Positions 34,405-46,071 of a stretch of 64,000 nt of DNA are shown here, in pieces. Each line of letters begins with the position of its first letter. Within the stretch, counting starts at the first letter, position 1. Below the pieces are notes generated by a model, which saw only the letters and a list, made by a program, of their open reading frames with translations, had not been told where the DNA came from and ran no database searches. Source of the stretch: Calendula officinalis (Eukaryota > Streptophyta > Magnoliopsida > Asterales > Asteraceae); NCBI GenBank assembly GCA_963853835.1, contig OY970832.1:26654208-26718207 (forward strand), read 5' to 3'. The position numbers and the translations under genes are program-made.

Positions 34405-35948
34405 CTTCCACATCTTTATGTTGATTTTGAAAAGGCTTTGATAGTGTCAATTGAAAATTTCTCATGGATATTATGTTTCAAATGAGTTTCTCAAAAATAT
34501 GATGTGATTGGATTAATTTGGGATGCATTTCTTCATCATCCATGTTGATTCTAATGAATGGTTCTTCATCTAAAGAATTTAATATGGACAAAGGTTATCC
34601 TTGATATTCATGGTCCCAACGGTGGTTATGTTTATCACTTGAATTCAAACTAAAAATTTGGCATTTTGAGATTCATTCGAGACTCTTGCAAAGTTGCAAT
34701 GATACGGAGAATCTTGATACCTTCATCATCTTTTACCATTAAATTGGGCTATGGTGAAAAATTAGAATTATGGCATGACTCTTGGTGTGGAATTATTGGA
34801 AAGCTTCATCTTTTTGTAAATCGGATTTTCACTTTAGACGAAACGTGAATTGCCTTGTCTCTTAAACACATATTTCCTCCGATTCAAAATAAGTGATACA
34901 CTTTCCTTTTTGAAGTGATTCAAAATAAGTGACACACTTTGAAAAATTACCTTATTTGACAAAAAAAGTGGGACCCTCACCCACTAACTATCTACTTTAA
35001 CAAAGTGAAATGACCCATTTACCCTTACTTTTTACTTTTATACATCATTAATCCCACTTTATTACAAAAGTGTGGGACCCATTCCCTACTAACCATCCAA
35101 TTAATCTAATTTAACCATCATTATAATCTTTTGCCTCAAAAACCGTGAAACCCAAAGTGTATCACTTATTTTAAATCGGAGGAAGTATTATGTTCCTTCC
35201 ATGGTATTTCTAATTGGGCCTTGATCAGGCCCATCAGAGGTTGGGCCTGTCGTTTAAAAATCTTCACCAACAGCCCGGGTTGAAAAGATTTTATCTTGGT
35301 CAATAAACTATATCTTCACTCCAAAGTTATTCATGAACCAACTATAGATATGATTTTTCTTTGGAATCATCTCGTTCCTATTAAAGTTAACATATGTGGT
35401 TGGATTGCCTTCCGACTAAAATTAATTTAATCAAACGTGGGATCAACTCTATTTTTGCCCAACTATGTTTTCTGAAATTTTGATTCTGAATATGTCGAGC
35501 ACTCTCTTCTTTCTTGTCCAAAGATCATTCCCATCCGGAAATAAGTTTGGAGCTAGTGTTCTTGACCATTAATCAGGTTTTTTCTTTATTAGATATAATT
35601 TTCTTGTCCAAAGATCATTCCTGTTTTTCTTTATTTCGGTCACCACAACTCTATTTTAGACGTATTTTAGCTCATTGCGTATGGAGAACACATAACTACC
35701 AACTATTAATTATATATAACCAATATGTACACATTATTACATGCGTCCAAAATTGGTAGAAAACCATTTTTTCACACAATTTTTCCAACATCGCCTTGGT
35801 GCAGCGTTGCTTTCCATGCTTTGCTTTTTTATACTAGTTCTTAGCTTCTGGACTGTTTCTGTTTTTTCCATTGGGGCTATTTCGGGTTTGTGTACATTTT
35901 TGGTCCCTTCCCGGGAAATTTTAATATATTTTAGCCGTTAAAAAAATT
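34405..35948 (+). pseudogene. L1-type LINE, truncated and broken
   Basis: A 5'-truncated non-LTR retrotransposon. Near 34415 a reverse-transcriptase segment reads YVDFEKA, then, after a one-base loss and a stop, FLMDIMFQM and LMNGSSSKEF, as in plant L1 elements upstream of the LRQGDPLSP region, which is missing. At about 34730-34850 a WHDSWCG-type segment and at about 35360-35520 a VPIKVNICGW...VEHSLLSCPK segment match the C-terminal zf-RVT region. The tail has the L1-like 3' end GGTCCCTTCCCGGGAA...TATTTTAGCCGTTAAAAAAA (to 35948). A Stowaway (34873-35185) splits it. Several stops and frameshifts; not functional. Confidence 0.78.
34873..35185. mobile_element. Stowaway-type MITE in the LINE
   Basis: 313 bp between TA at 34871-34872 and TA at 35186-35187. 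It is inverted relative to the copy at 31616-31930; its duplicated CAAAATAAGTGA word is at the left end. LINE-like coding sequence resumes on the right side. Confidence 0.9.
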
Positions 35949-35949
35949 A

Positions 35950-38798
35950 ATGTTTATTATGTCCTTGACATGCTTCCCTTCCAAACTTTAAACCGTACCA
36001 GACATATTCGTCCAATTAATTGACCTAAAGAACTAATTAGGAAAAGCACAGCAAACAAAATTTCCGTACAAAAATATGTAACATCTAAATATTTTTATGA
36101 TCTCCACTCTAAATGCATGTTTTAAACTAGTAATGGGTGGAATAACAATTTTTCACACTTTGCATGGTGACTATGTGTTAGAAATTTACTAGAAATTTCG
36201 AATGCTTGGAATCTCTGAAGTCGTATTTTTACTATCAAATCAAACTATATCGATGGTACACTTGAAATTTTCAATCGGATGAAATCAGAGAGATTCTTAA
36301 AACAGAGAATTTGAGAGTTTGTATGTAAAAAACATACCAGTGCCAGTGGCCAAAATGATGATTATTCTGTGCATGAGCTAACCACAAAGAACTGCCAAAA
36401 GGCAGTGGAAAACTGCTCAGAACTGCTGAAAAACGCCAAAACTGGTCGGATTCGGGTCGGATTCATCGGGTCAAAAAAAACAAGGTTCGGTTCTTAAATT
36501 CAGCTCGACCCCAGCTAGGGGCTTGGACCCCCGTTGAGTTAGTGTATTTTAATCATAACAAATTCAAACATGTGTGCACTCCGCACAACTCTAAATTATT
36601 CAATATTTATTAGGATTACATTTGGTAAATAAGTTTATCTTATTACACTTAAATGATATTGGTGATACAAATCATCAACACTATGATGATTTCACAACCA
36701 CTAAATTTATCATAATATATTCAAATGTGTAAATTGAACATCTTTTCGAACAATTTATATACTATGCAATGAAAAATAACCCTATTGGATGAGTTGGGAA
36801 GTGGTTTTTACCCCATAAGAATGCACGACTATATATCTATGTTTTGTAAAAATGTATACGTGTTAACACTATATTTGGTTCCACTTGTGTAAATATTAGA
36901 AGTCGAGAATCATTATTGATATGGACTTTGTAATTGACGAATTAGATGATTTTTAGATGATTTTGACACACAAATTGATCTTCAAACTTTATTTGATTTA
37001 AATGTATGACCCTCCGTGCAAGAAATAATAGAGACATACAAATTAATATCGACACACAGAGTGGGGCCAGTGCTTATTAATTAGGGTTATTTGATGGATG
37101 AATAAGCGCATGTTAGCATGTATGATTAGGGGTCAGTGGACATATGAACATGGTAATGTCTTGGAGACTAATATCCCTCCAATTAATCATCATGAATCTT
37201 CAAGCTGGCAAAGATTCCCATTTACTTATACTATTTTACTTCTATTAAAACACCTAGATTATATTGTTTTTGGTACTCTATACATAATATGATGTCTCAG
37301 CTCTCAAACAAATAGTGCTTGATTTATTGATTTATAGGGTTAATTTGACAGTATTTTTTATTCTGTTTTGGTAGGAACATTGCAACAATATGTTTTTCGC
37401 AGCAATTTGGTTACACCCTGAATCTTCCGTAAACTAAATTAGCTGAAATCGCTTAAACCGAACCTCATTTGGTTTGATTTTTTTTTTTTTTACAATTAAA
37501 AAAACTGATTAATCCGAACCGAGTAACTCAATAACTGATTAACCCGACTGAACAACACACCTAACTAATATGGTGTATTAAAGTACACATACACTAAATT
37601 TATAAAAGAATCACGTTAACCATTTGAAATTATATAATTTTTATTTGTAACTTATATATCGTTTTTGAACTAACTGTATAGTAATTTCTATATTAAAAAA
37701 CATCAGAATAATAATTAAATTATATAAACAATATTTTCATAATTTTCTTATTAGTACCGATAAGATGAGCCTAAATTGATATAAAATTTGTATTATTGTT
37801 GTTAAATAAGTTGTACAATTAGTTAGAATTCTTACAAAGTTACAAAAATTTAAATATTAAAATAATTAAGTTATATAAAATGTTTGAAATATACAGTTTT
37901 ATTATACATTTTAAATTAATAGAATAGTTTTGTGTCATATTAGTGTAAATTATTAATAGTGTACTGTAAGCAACACTAAAAAGATTGCCTTTTTACATCA
38001 ATTCAATGTAAAGTTTTAGTTTACATATAAAAAGTTCTAAAATAAAATGAAAATATAAATTGTATTACAGTAATATATCATAGTAATATCAAATATTTAC
38101 TACAAAATATAATTATTTTCCACGCATTAGAAAAATGTAAAAAAAAATATTTACTTAATGTCACATTAATAAATGTGTAAAAATCTTACTAAGAAAAATT
38201 CCATATTTATAAGTGTGAATATATATCTTAAAATTAATCCACGTCTTGTGTAAAAAGTAAATTGGGAAAGTCCACACTTAAAAACATGAACATTTGAAAA
38301 TTTGAAATGAAGACTTAAAGTCTTAAACAATTTGTCAATGCCTTCAAGTGCGTAGTTGTATTTGGTTTAAACATTTTAATATGTGAGGATCATATTTAAT
38401 TTGTCATGTCATATTTTTGTACGCATGTTATCAATTGTACATTTTTATCAATATGTAAAAAATGTAGAATATTTGAGTTATTTGTTGCTGCGATTATTTA
38501 TGGAGCAAAACAAAAATCTAGTAAAGTTTAATTTGAAGGGGGAATATAAAGAACATGTTCACAGTCAATTCTTAAAGGAATAAAATCTCATTAAAATCTT
38601 TGTAAAAAAGACAAAGTATTAATTGCATGGAACTAATATTAAAAATCCAATTGGGAATTATAATGCTTAAAATTCTGACTCATAATGTTATTTTGGAAGG
38701 TAGTTGGTAATCAATTAGAATGAGAAATTTAGATCTACAAATAATTGGGTCTTTGTCATCCCATTGCCAAAGATTGGAAGATAGTTAATTTCAAAGAA
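35950..38798. other. Unassigned region upstream of the IQD gene
   Basis: Mostly AT-rich without recognisable genes. Possible hAT-type debris with GGTTCGG/CCGAACC words lies at 36450-36520 and 37430-37563, the latter ending in AACACACCTA. The last few hundred bases should hold the IQD promoter; no clear TATA box could be fixed. Confidence 0.4.
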
Positions 38799-39950
38799 AT
38801 GGGCAAGACAAGCAAATGGATCAAAAATTTGTTGGCCGGAAAAAAAGACAAACACACCGCCCATGTAAACTCAACACCACCAAATTCCTCCGCGCCAACA
38901 ACCCCAAAGGAGAAGCGTAGGTGGAGCTTCCGGCGGTCGTCCGCCACTCCAAATCCTACTCTCACCATCAACACCAATTCCATAGACCCAATCTCCACCC
39001 CACCACCCTCATCGGTGCATGAACATGATAATTACGAGCTAAAGAAGCATGCTATGGAGGTGGCGGTTGCCAATGCAGCCGCCGCCAATGCGGCGGCCAC
39101 CAATGCGGCCGCCATAGTGAAACATGCGGCCGCCACGAAGATCCAATCGGTTTTCCGGTCTTATCTTGCAAGAAAGGCTTTGTTCGCTTTGAAAGGACTA
39201 GTGAAGTTGCAAGCCCTCGTGAGGGGTCACTTGGTGCGGAAACGGGCCACCGCGACACTACGGTGTATGCAAGCATTGGTCACGGTCCAGGCCCGAGCTT
39301 GTGCCCGAAGAAGGCGCAGTAACGACGGTACAAATCCGTATTACGGGTGGCCAGAATCAGAATTTTACCATGGTATCAGAGCACAAGACGTGCCAGAAGA
39401 GCACATCAAGATTGTTGAAATGGACACAAGTACTCGAAAAAGCTACTCGAGAGAACGATCTTCAATACCCTCATCGCCCGCACCATCGGAACCGAGCCCG
39501 AGGGGTTTCGGTCATCATTTTGAGGACTTTTCATTTGGGACCGCACAATTTAGCCCGCACTCGAAACCCGATTATGCTGAATCACTCTATGAGTTCCCAA
39601 GTTATATGGCAAACACTCAATCATCACGGGCTAAAGCGCGCTCCCACAGTGCCCCGAAGCAACGACCAGCCGATTGCAATCCGGTTTATGAAAGGCAGTC
39701 CTCAAGTGTGACTAGGCGACGTCCTTCAATAGAAGGAAGGAATGTCCCGAGAGCCGTCAAGATGCAACGGTCATCTTCGCATTTGGGTGCGGGTGGTCAA
39801 AACAATCACTATCCATGGTCAGTCAAGCTCGATAGGTCAACCGTTTCACTCGTCGGTAGTGAATGCGGGTCGACGAGTACCGTGTTAACAAATGTTAATT
39901 ACTGCCAATCACTCGTTGGATTTGATACTCATTATCGAAACGAATACTGA
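38799..39950 (+). CDS. IQD protein (IQ67-domain calmodulin-binding)
   Basis: A 383-residue protein if the ATG at 38799 is used; it is the first ATG in frame and gives the family start MGKTSKWIKNLLAGKKDK. IQD proteins bind calmodulin and act as scaffolds at microtubules, plasma membrane or nucleus. After a basic WSFRR segment and an Ala-rich stretch, the IQ67 domain spans about residues 108-175: AATKIQSVFRSYLARKALFA (IQ motif), LVKLQALVRGHLVRKR (second IQ) and CMQALVTVQARACARRRR. The conserved C-terminal block YMANTQSSRAKARSHSAPKQ supports the IQD22/25-like group. The length is near that of relatives. The frame has no intron, although IQD genes typically carry one inside IQ67. The frame reads through two SRAKARS-type and VGSECGS motifs to the stop. 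Overlapping frames are shadows. Confidence 0.92.
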   Translation: MGKTSKWIKNLLAGKKDKHTAHVNSTPPNSSAPTTPKEKRRWSFRRSSATPNPTLTINTNSIDPISTPPPSSVHEHDNYELKKHAMEVAVANAAAANAAATNAAAIVKHAAATKIQSVFRSYLARKALFALKGLVKLQALVRGHLVRKRATATLRCMQALVTVQARACARRRRSNDGTNPYYGWPESEFYHGIRAQDVPEEHIKIVEMDTSTRKSYSRERSSIPSSPAPSEPSPRGFGHHFEDFSFGTAQFSPHSKPDYAESLYEFPSYMANTQSSRAKARSHSAPKQRPADCNPVYERQSSSVTRRRPSIEGRNVPRAVKMQRSSSHLGAGGQNNHYPWSVKLDRSTVSLVGSECGSTSTVLTNVNYCQSLVGFDTHYRNEY

Positions 39951-40177
39951 GAGGATGTTCAGAAGGTGCTATCAACCCCATTTTATCTTGTTTATCTATA
40001 TGATTTTCAGTTGTTTTGAATATTATTTACAAACTCGCTGTCTATCTAATTTTTTACGTGAATATTTAGTGTGGATCGATTGTTTTCCTTTTACAAAAGT
40101 GTATCAAACTTTTCTGAGATTAATGAAGTGTTAAACGTGTAACCGGATACGCATTGTTGTGAAATCTTATTCATTCT
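39951..40177 (+). other. IQD 3' flank
   Basis: AT-rich 3' untranslated region; AATGAAG near 40120 may serve for poly(A) addition, but no canonical AATAAA is evident. Confidence 0.35.
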
Positions 40178-40364
40178 TAAAGCATTTGGACCTTCTAAGT
40201 TTAGAAGGTCTTAATCTTAAACTTAATCTTAAATTTCTACTTTGGGAAACATCTTAAACACCACAAAATAAAAATATATTGCTTAGCGGATTCGAACCCA
40301 AGACCTTTTGCGAGTTTGGACTGTGTGTTAACCATTTGATCTACTTGATACTTTGCTTTATCCC
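40178..40364 (-). repeat. tRNA-derived SINE, same family as 25994-26170
   Basis: On the minus strand the order is GATAAAGCAAAGTA, an A-box-like AAATGGTTAAC, a B-box GGTTCGAATCC (40288-40298), then AAGATGTTTCCCAAAGTAGAAA and AAGACCTTCTAAA, ending AAATGCTTTAA. It aligns end to end with the plus-strand copy. Confidence 0.75.
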
Positions 40365-40439
40365 AAAAAACATCCAACATAACGTATAAACTTAAAACAC
40401 CCAGTCAACAATTTTTTTCTGTCGGACAATTTAGTTACG

Positions 40440-40476
40440 GGTATCCGCCGCCGCATTGCGCGGGTACCCTGCTAGT
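40440..40476 (+). mobile_element. Helitron-like 3' end
   Basis: A GC-rich, partly self-complementary CCGCCGCATTGCGCGG, then CCCTGCTAG followed by T, fits the hairpin plus CTRR|T rule of Helitron 3' ends. The 5' end was not found; the SINE at 40178 may lie inside the element. Confidence 0.4.
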
Positions 40477-40751
40477 GTACTAAAACACAGTTTTGTAAAT
40501 TAATATCTTGAAATGCAAGTATGGGTAGATATGTAATTATGTATAATTAATGGTGACCCTTCATAAATATGGATATTAAAACATATTTTCTTCAATACTT
40601 CCTACTAGGCTACTAAGTCCTTTTTACTGTTGTACGTTATCACCGATCACTTTGACATCCATACCCCTACTATTTATAAAGTAATTGACATTTATCTTAC
40701 ACAATCTCTACAATTAATTAAAATAAATGTTGATACATATATTATTGCACC

Positions 40752-41426
40752 TAGGATGTGTATAAAAACTAGAAAACTAGAACCGAACCGGCATCGAACC
40801 GGAACCGGAATCGAGCCGTACCAGCTTAACCGGTCCGGTTTCCGGTTCTTAGATTTGATAAAAAATAACAAACCGGGTTTACCGGTTCCGGGCGGTTCGG
40901 TTCCGGTTTAAGCGGATTTAAATCCGGTATTTTGAAGAGTCTTTTTTACATGATATCCTAGCTATTTTAGTAGATCATTAACATTCTATATTGAATGTAT
41001 CCTGTTTCCATTTGAGCCCGACGATTTCTCTTCTTCGGCTCTTTCGTACGTACGACACATCATATCGGTTCCTCATTGTTTTTCAATAAAAAATCCTAAT
41101 AATCATCTCAAGAATGGATCATAATTGGGTTAATACGCAAGAAACTCAAGTAACATTCATATATATATAAGTTATCTCGAATGGAACATAACTGTGTTAT
41201 CATGATCCTTTGATTCATAATGAGCTTTTTGTATCATAATGTGTTTTTTTGTAATGAATTACGAATAAACCGGGTTTACCGGTTCAGGAACCGCCTGAAG
41301 ACCGGCCCGACCTGGCACCAAACCGGCACCGATTAAACCGATCTGGTTTTCGGTCTTAGAATTTCCATTTTTTGATCAACCGGGTTTGCCGGTTCGGGTC
41401 CGGATGCAGAACCAAACACACCCCTA
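40752..41426. mobile_element. hAT-type MITE filled with CCGGTTC repeats
   Basis: The ends are TAGGATGTG and CACACCCCTA. The 8-mers ATTGCACC (40744-40751) and GTCGCACC (41427-41434) match at six positions; both differences are transitions. The interior at both ends is built of AACCGGTTCCGG variants. Confidence 0.7.
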
Positions 41427-41434
41427 GTCGCACC

Positions 41435-42052
41435 TGTGAAACCAAATTTATATGGATGCATGATTAAATAAAGAAACGGTAAGCAAATGACAATTGGCAA
41501 CCTACCCTTCAATAAATCATAAATGATTCTTTGTATAATATGATACAACAAAAAACTGAACCAAATTAATCCGGTTTCAATTTCACTATAAGAAATTTAT
41601 ATGGTGACGTGAACATTTAAAACCGGTAACGGAAACAATTAAGTAGTGTTTATAATGGGAATATCTGAGAGGAGCCTTTATAATGAGAATATCTTTTAAA
41701 AAACAATCAGCCAAAAACAACTTGCACACAAAAAACAAAGTTTAATACTGGCTTTTTTAATGTTTTTGATGGTTATACCACAAGCCAAACTTATCAAGTC
41801 AACCGTTGTACGTGTTGGACAAATTAAGAACCGAAATCCTACTGAGCTATCAAGGACAAACCAAACCCAAAACTAAATTACACTTTCCAGCTGGCAACAT
41901 AGAATTCCTATGCGAATTTACATTTCCGAGAAGCATCCGAGCCAATTCTTTCTTGAGTTCCACGACAAAACCTCTATGTACATAGTGTGATTTGTCCTAG
42001 ATCGATAACGCTTTCTATTTAACCTAACTATCATTTTCCACTTCTCTACATC
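41435..42052. other. Region upstream of the 42125 gene
   Basis: AT-rich with no gene recognised; the nearest part is presumably its promoter. Confidence 0.4.
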
Positions 42053-42060
42053 TATATAAA
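42053..42060 (+). promoter_or_regulatory. TATA box of the 42125 gene
   Basis: TATATAAA, 65 bp before the ATG. Confidence 0.65.
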
Positions 42061-42124
42061 CGACACGAAACCTCATTAGAGTGCATGAGTATCATAATTT
42101 GGCACTTATAATTAAGGAAGATCA

Positions 42125-42376
42125 ATGGGCAGTGGAGCTGCTGAGCTGATATTTCATTGTGTCTTTCATGGAAGTTTATCAATGTCAGAAATGCACAAGG
42201 ATCGGAGACCGTACCATAAAAACTGCAAATGTGCATTGCATAAACAAAATGATACACCTCACAGTCACCGCATATGTCTCCAGCACACGAGAATCTCGTA
42301 TGCAAACAAACTGTCAGGGAATAATCGTTCATTGTCCTTAAATTCTTCATATAGAAAGTCAAAAGGGGCGATTTGA
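42125..42376 (+). CDS. Small plant protein, second RPYHKNC family member
   Basis: An 83-residue protein beginning MGSGAAELIFHCVFHGSLSM, then RRPYHKNCKCALHKQN at about residues 27-42. This is the same core as the protein at 27455-27787, and the N-terminus resembles another Arabidopsis branch of this uncharacterised family. The RRSWSEG motif is not visible here; the tail is Ser/Asn-rich and short. There is a TATA box at a suitable distance. Function unknown. A minus-strand frame covering the same bases (42024-42398) is a shadow, as judged by motif conservation. Confidence 0.78.
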   Translation: MGSGAAELIFHCVFHGSLSMSEMHKDRRPYHKNCKCALHKQNDTPHSHRICLQHTRISYANKLSGNNRSLSLNSSYRKSKGAI

Positions 42377-43207
42377 AGCGACACCGAAGAGATAACAAAT
42401 TAAAAAAATGCTAAATGCCTTGCAGAGGAATTTGTGTATGGTGTTGTACTTGTGATCGATTAATGTACATTCTGATGAGTTCCTCATGTACTGTTGAGTA
42501 TTAATTTAACTAGTTCTTTGGACGTTATGTTTTGTCTAATCAATAATTCAAATTTGATCAAGTTACATTTTGTAACCAATTTAAAATTCAAAGAAATGAA
42601 AATAACTTGACATGATCTCCTAAAGAGTAACTCTGCTTCTTGGTCTTCATCACATGATGTACACCTAGTAGAATGAAGGTCAATACCATGTTATGTCGAG
42701 GTCCTTGTTATAAGTCTCCCATTAGCAATCCTAAATTAACAATCCTGAACTAATCATTTATTAATTGATGCGTAGCCTTAACACTGTAATTTAGACAATG
42801 ATATGGCCCATTAGCTAGTGAGGTCCAAATTATTTAGGTTCTGTTTAATTTGTTAGCCCCAACTTCGGACCATAGTGGCTCAATTTGATCTAACTGGGTC
42901 CAAATATGACTTTTAATCCGGTCCAGATAAAAAATGCGTCGACGCAGTCATATATCTTGATCCTAACTTATTTTTCATCATTCAGTATAGTTAGTTAGTC
43001 AGACTTACTAAGCAACTATCTAACGGCAGGAAACTTCCAATTCGATAAGTTGGTTTCCTCCCGTTCTTCTTGAGTAAAATCTCACTGCCTTCACTCTATT
43101 AGAACAATTAATCCAGGCATCCTTCCAAAAGATTTCAGGTAGAGTCATTTATCCAAGGTTGTTATTTGCTTCCATGATCTTAAATTCTTATAAATTAAGA
43201 TATGAAA
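42377..43207. other. Unassigned sequence
   Basis: 3' flank of the small gene, then AT-rich DNA with no recognisable feature. Confidence 0.35.
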
Positions 43208-43353
43208 AATGATATTTAGTCCTACTGATAGTCCTACCCACTTGATAGTATGACATGTGTAATCCACTAATTCTCTCTCATAATATTATCCTTTGATTTT
43301 GACACATGTCTTCATCTATTGAGTAGGACCAAATGACAGGACTAAATACCATT
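43208..43353. mobile_element. Short MITE with about 50-bp inverted repeats
   Basis: The left TGATATTTAGTCCTACTGAT...GACATGTG and the right CACATGTC...GGACTAAATACCA arms pair. No target duplication could be fixed, so the superfamily is open. Confidence 0.7.
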
Positions 43354-43749
43354 ACTCTTAAGATATTGAATACTTTTGGTACATCAATCGAGCCAATACT
43401 AAGTCGCAATAGTTCACATGTTATTACAATCCTATCAGTGTTATGAATTTTTAAGGAAATTGGTTCCCTTTCCAAATCAAACGACTTAATAACATGCACG
43501 GACATCAAAGATGAGAACTTAGATACCAAATAAATAAAATACGAAATATTAATATAGTGCTAGTGAAGATTCTTTATAGGCATGTTACTTCAAACCCACC
43601 TGTATCTGGCAGCTACAACAATCAACCCAAAATGATAACAATATACTCTGTCTATGAGAATCTTCACCTCTAAAAGAAGAAAATTAATTCCTACAAGAAA
43701 CCGCTGGAAATGGAATAGAATCTACATCAAGTCTAAGAGAAATTCTATA

Positions 43750-43790
43750 CTTCCTTGTATCGAAATAAGTGATACAATGTTGGTTTTACA
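43750..43790. mobile_element. Stowaway fragment (left end only)
   Basis: CTTCCTTGTATCGAAATAAG followed by TGATACAATG, after TA. The right part of the 313-bp family is missing. Confidence 0.55.
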
Positions 43791-44142
43791 CTACCTACTT
43801 TAGTAGAGAAACATTAGGAACTGCAGAAATGTGTGTTGCTTCCTTCCAATTAATGACATTTTTGGTAACTTCCATGTGTTGTTTAGAACATTATTCAATA
43901 ATAATTGCTTATTGATGTACACTGATATAAGATAACATTTTGTATGTCCATATTTAGATTTAAAATGACTGTTTTACCTCCAACGACCTGTAAACAAAGT
44001 TAACTAAATGAACCAGCGGTAATTAGTCCAAAAATAAGCTCATGTTTGTTGCTTGTAGTGAAATATATAATCATTTCCTGGTTCTTTGATTTTATTAGTC
44101 TGTTGCAAAATTTTTACCTTATGTTATCTTTTGGAAGCATTT

Positions 44143-44656
44143 TGATGAGTTTATTTCAACTCTATAAAATCGATCTTTAGGCTCAAGAATAGTTAGTTCT
44201 TGATCTGGAATATACAACTACAAATAATAAAACTTGCGGAATTTAAACGAACATATTTGTATTGTTTAAACAAGGTTTTTCATTATTTTCATCACTAAAA
44301 GCCCCAATTCTACATAAAATATGTAGAACGGTTTTACTCTTTTAACGAGATCATAATTATGACCTTGGGGCTTAAAGAACACACACATACACGTTTTTGA
44401 TAAAACGTGGGTTTCAAGAACGACTAATTCTATGTCATTAGGTCTCTTTATATAATAGAGAACCTAAGACTTACAAGGAAAAAATAATTACTAAATCTTT
44501 TGAATTCTATAAAGATATACTAAATTTTTTACATTTATCATTATCTCCTAAATCTTCATTCAAATCTTGAATTCCATATCAACGATTTAGGTCCTTGTAG
44601 TTTCCAAATTTTGACACATCAAATCTAAATGAATATTATCTAGAATAGTCCTAACA
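44143..44656 (-). repeat. 3' LTR of the non-autonomous element
   Basis: On the plus strand it runs from TGATGAGTTTATTTCAAC to AGTCCTAACA, i.e. TGTTAGGACT to CTCATCA on the element strand. Its first 104 bp are repeated at 49098-49201. Confidence 0.78.
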
Positions 44657-45339
44657 ATCTTCCCCTATTTGATTTGACAAAACTTATAAAATTAGCTTGG
44701 AATCTTCAAGTCTCTTCCCCTTTTTGACATAATCAAATACAAATCTGAAACTTGAACTTCCCCTTGAATGATCAACACTTTTTCTTCCCCTGAAAGTGTT
44801 CTATCATTCTTGTGTCTTCGAGGCTATATCAATTACATTGAAAATAAATCATCTTCTATTTGAAGTTAAAGTAGATTATCAAACTATGCATCACATCCCG
44901 TCTAAATCAAGTAATCAACAACATCATATCTTGTATGAAGGACATTCTTGGCCTTCAACAGATCTTTTCGTTAAGATTCTGTTGAATTGCAGTTACATCA
45001 ATACATAACATCTTATGTAGTAAGACTTTCCACTTATTCTTCAAACAAAATTAAATATATCTTCTTCTGTAATTGACTAATGAAGATCAAATATGTAACA
45101 AATAAACCTTCTTCCTTTATATTCATCAAGCCTTCAACCTGTGTGTGTGAATAATGTGATTCGTTTCACATTAATATCACGAGTTATTTTCATCCTCTTT
45201 TTATCGAGAATAAATAATAATAAGTGATTAAACCGGATACTATCAATAAACCGTAGTATGGAACGAACATGGTGTGTGTCATGTTTTCCAAAGTATGATG
45301 TATCGGTTATGAGGAAGAAATCAGTACTAAATTTGTACC

Positions 45340-45575
45340 CATGAGGATCAGTAGCAAAATTCGAATTAATAAGATCAGTAGTAACTTGCTACTTTCCTCA
45401 TTTACTACTGATCAGTAGTAACAATGAATGAGCAGCAGAAACAATTGAGATCAGTAATAACATATGTGATCAGTAGTAATAACATCAGATCAGTAGAAAC
45501 AGTACTTATCAATTTTATTACTGATCAGTAGAGACCGGAACAGTAGAAACAGTGACCAGTAGTAAAAAGTTTCTA
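45340..45575. repeat. Cluster of GATCAGTAG words
   Basis: About nine copies of GATCAGTAGTAA or close variants, some inverted (TACTGATCAGTAG), within about 235 bp of the element's internal region. No reading frame explains them. Confidence 0.7.
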
Positions 45576-46071
45576 CCTCTGTTGTGCGTACACTTGCTCA
45601 TATTAATTGGGCTCCCATCTTCTGTTTTAATTAATGTCCACCACCAAGCTCATGCAAAGAAATAAACATAGGTCGGTGGCCTTGTGAATGTGGCCTTCTC
45701 CTTCCATGAGTATTTCTTATATTCTTAAAAAAAAAATCTTTTTATTAATTCCCACTTAACGAATTCCCATTGATTTGAATGCATGTGCTGGCATCTTATT
45801 AAATAAAACTTGAGCTACATCTTTTGCTTAAATTACAGTGGACTTTCTTGCGGCTCACTTTTAATAAATCGAATTGTGATTGGTAATGGTTTGCTACTGG
45901 CGCATTGTGGCTTGTGAGGCCACCTAAATTAAATCCATGACTTCCTCTCTAATATATATACTACGATTTTCTTTTTGTTTATAATAATAATCTTTCCAAG
46001 ATGATTAAATTAATAAATATGCTTAGAGTTATTACCAGAAATATGGTCATGCATATATCGTAGGCTTCTTG

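Noticed and set aside
39301..39711. 136-residue frame overlapping the IQD gene
   Set aside because: A shifted frame inside the IQD coding sequence; the IQ67 motifs are in the other frame.
42024..42398. 124-residue minus-strand frame over the second small-protein gene
   Set aside because: The plus-strand frame carries the conserved RPYHKNC core and a TATA box; the minus frame has no recognisable motif.
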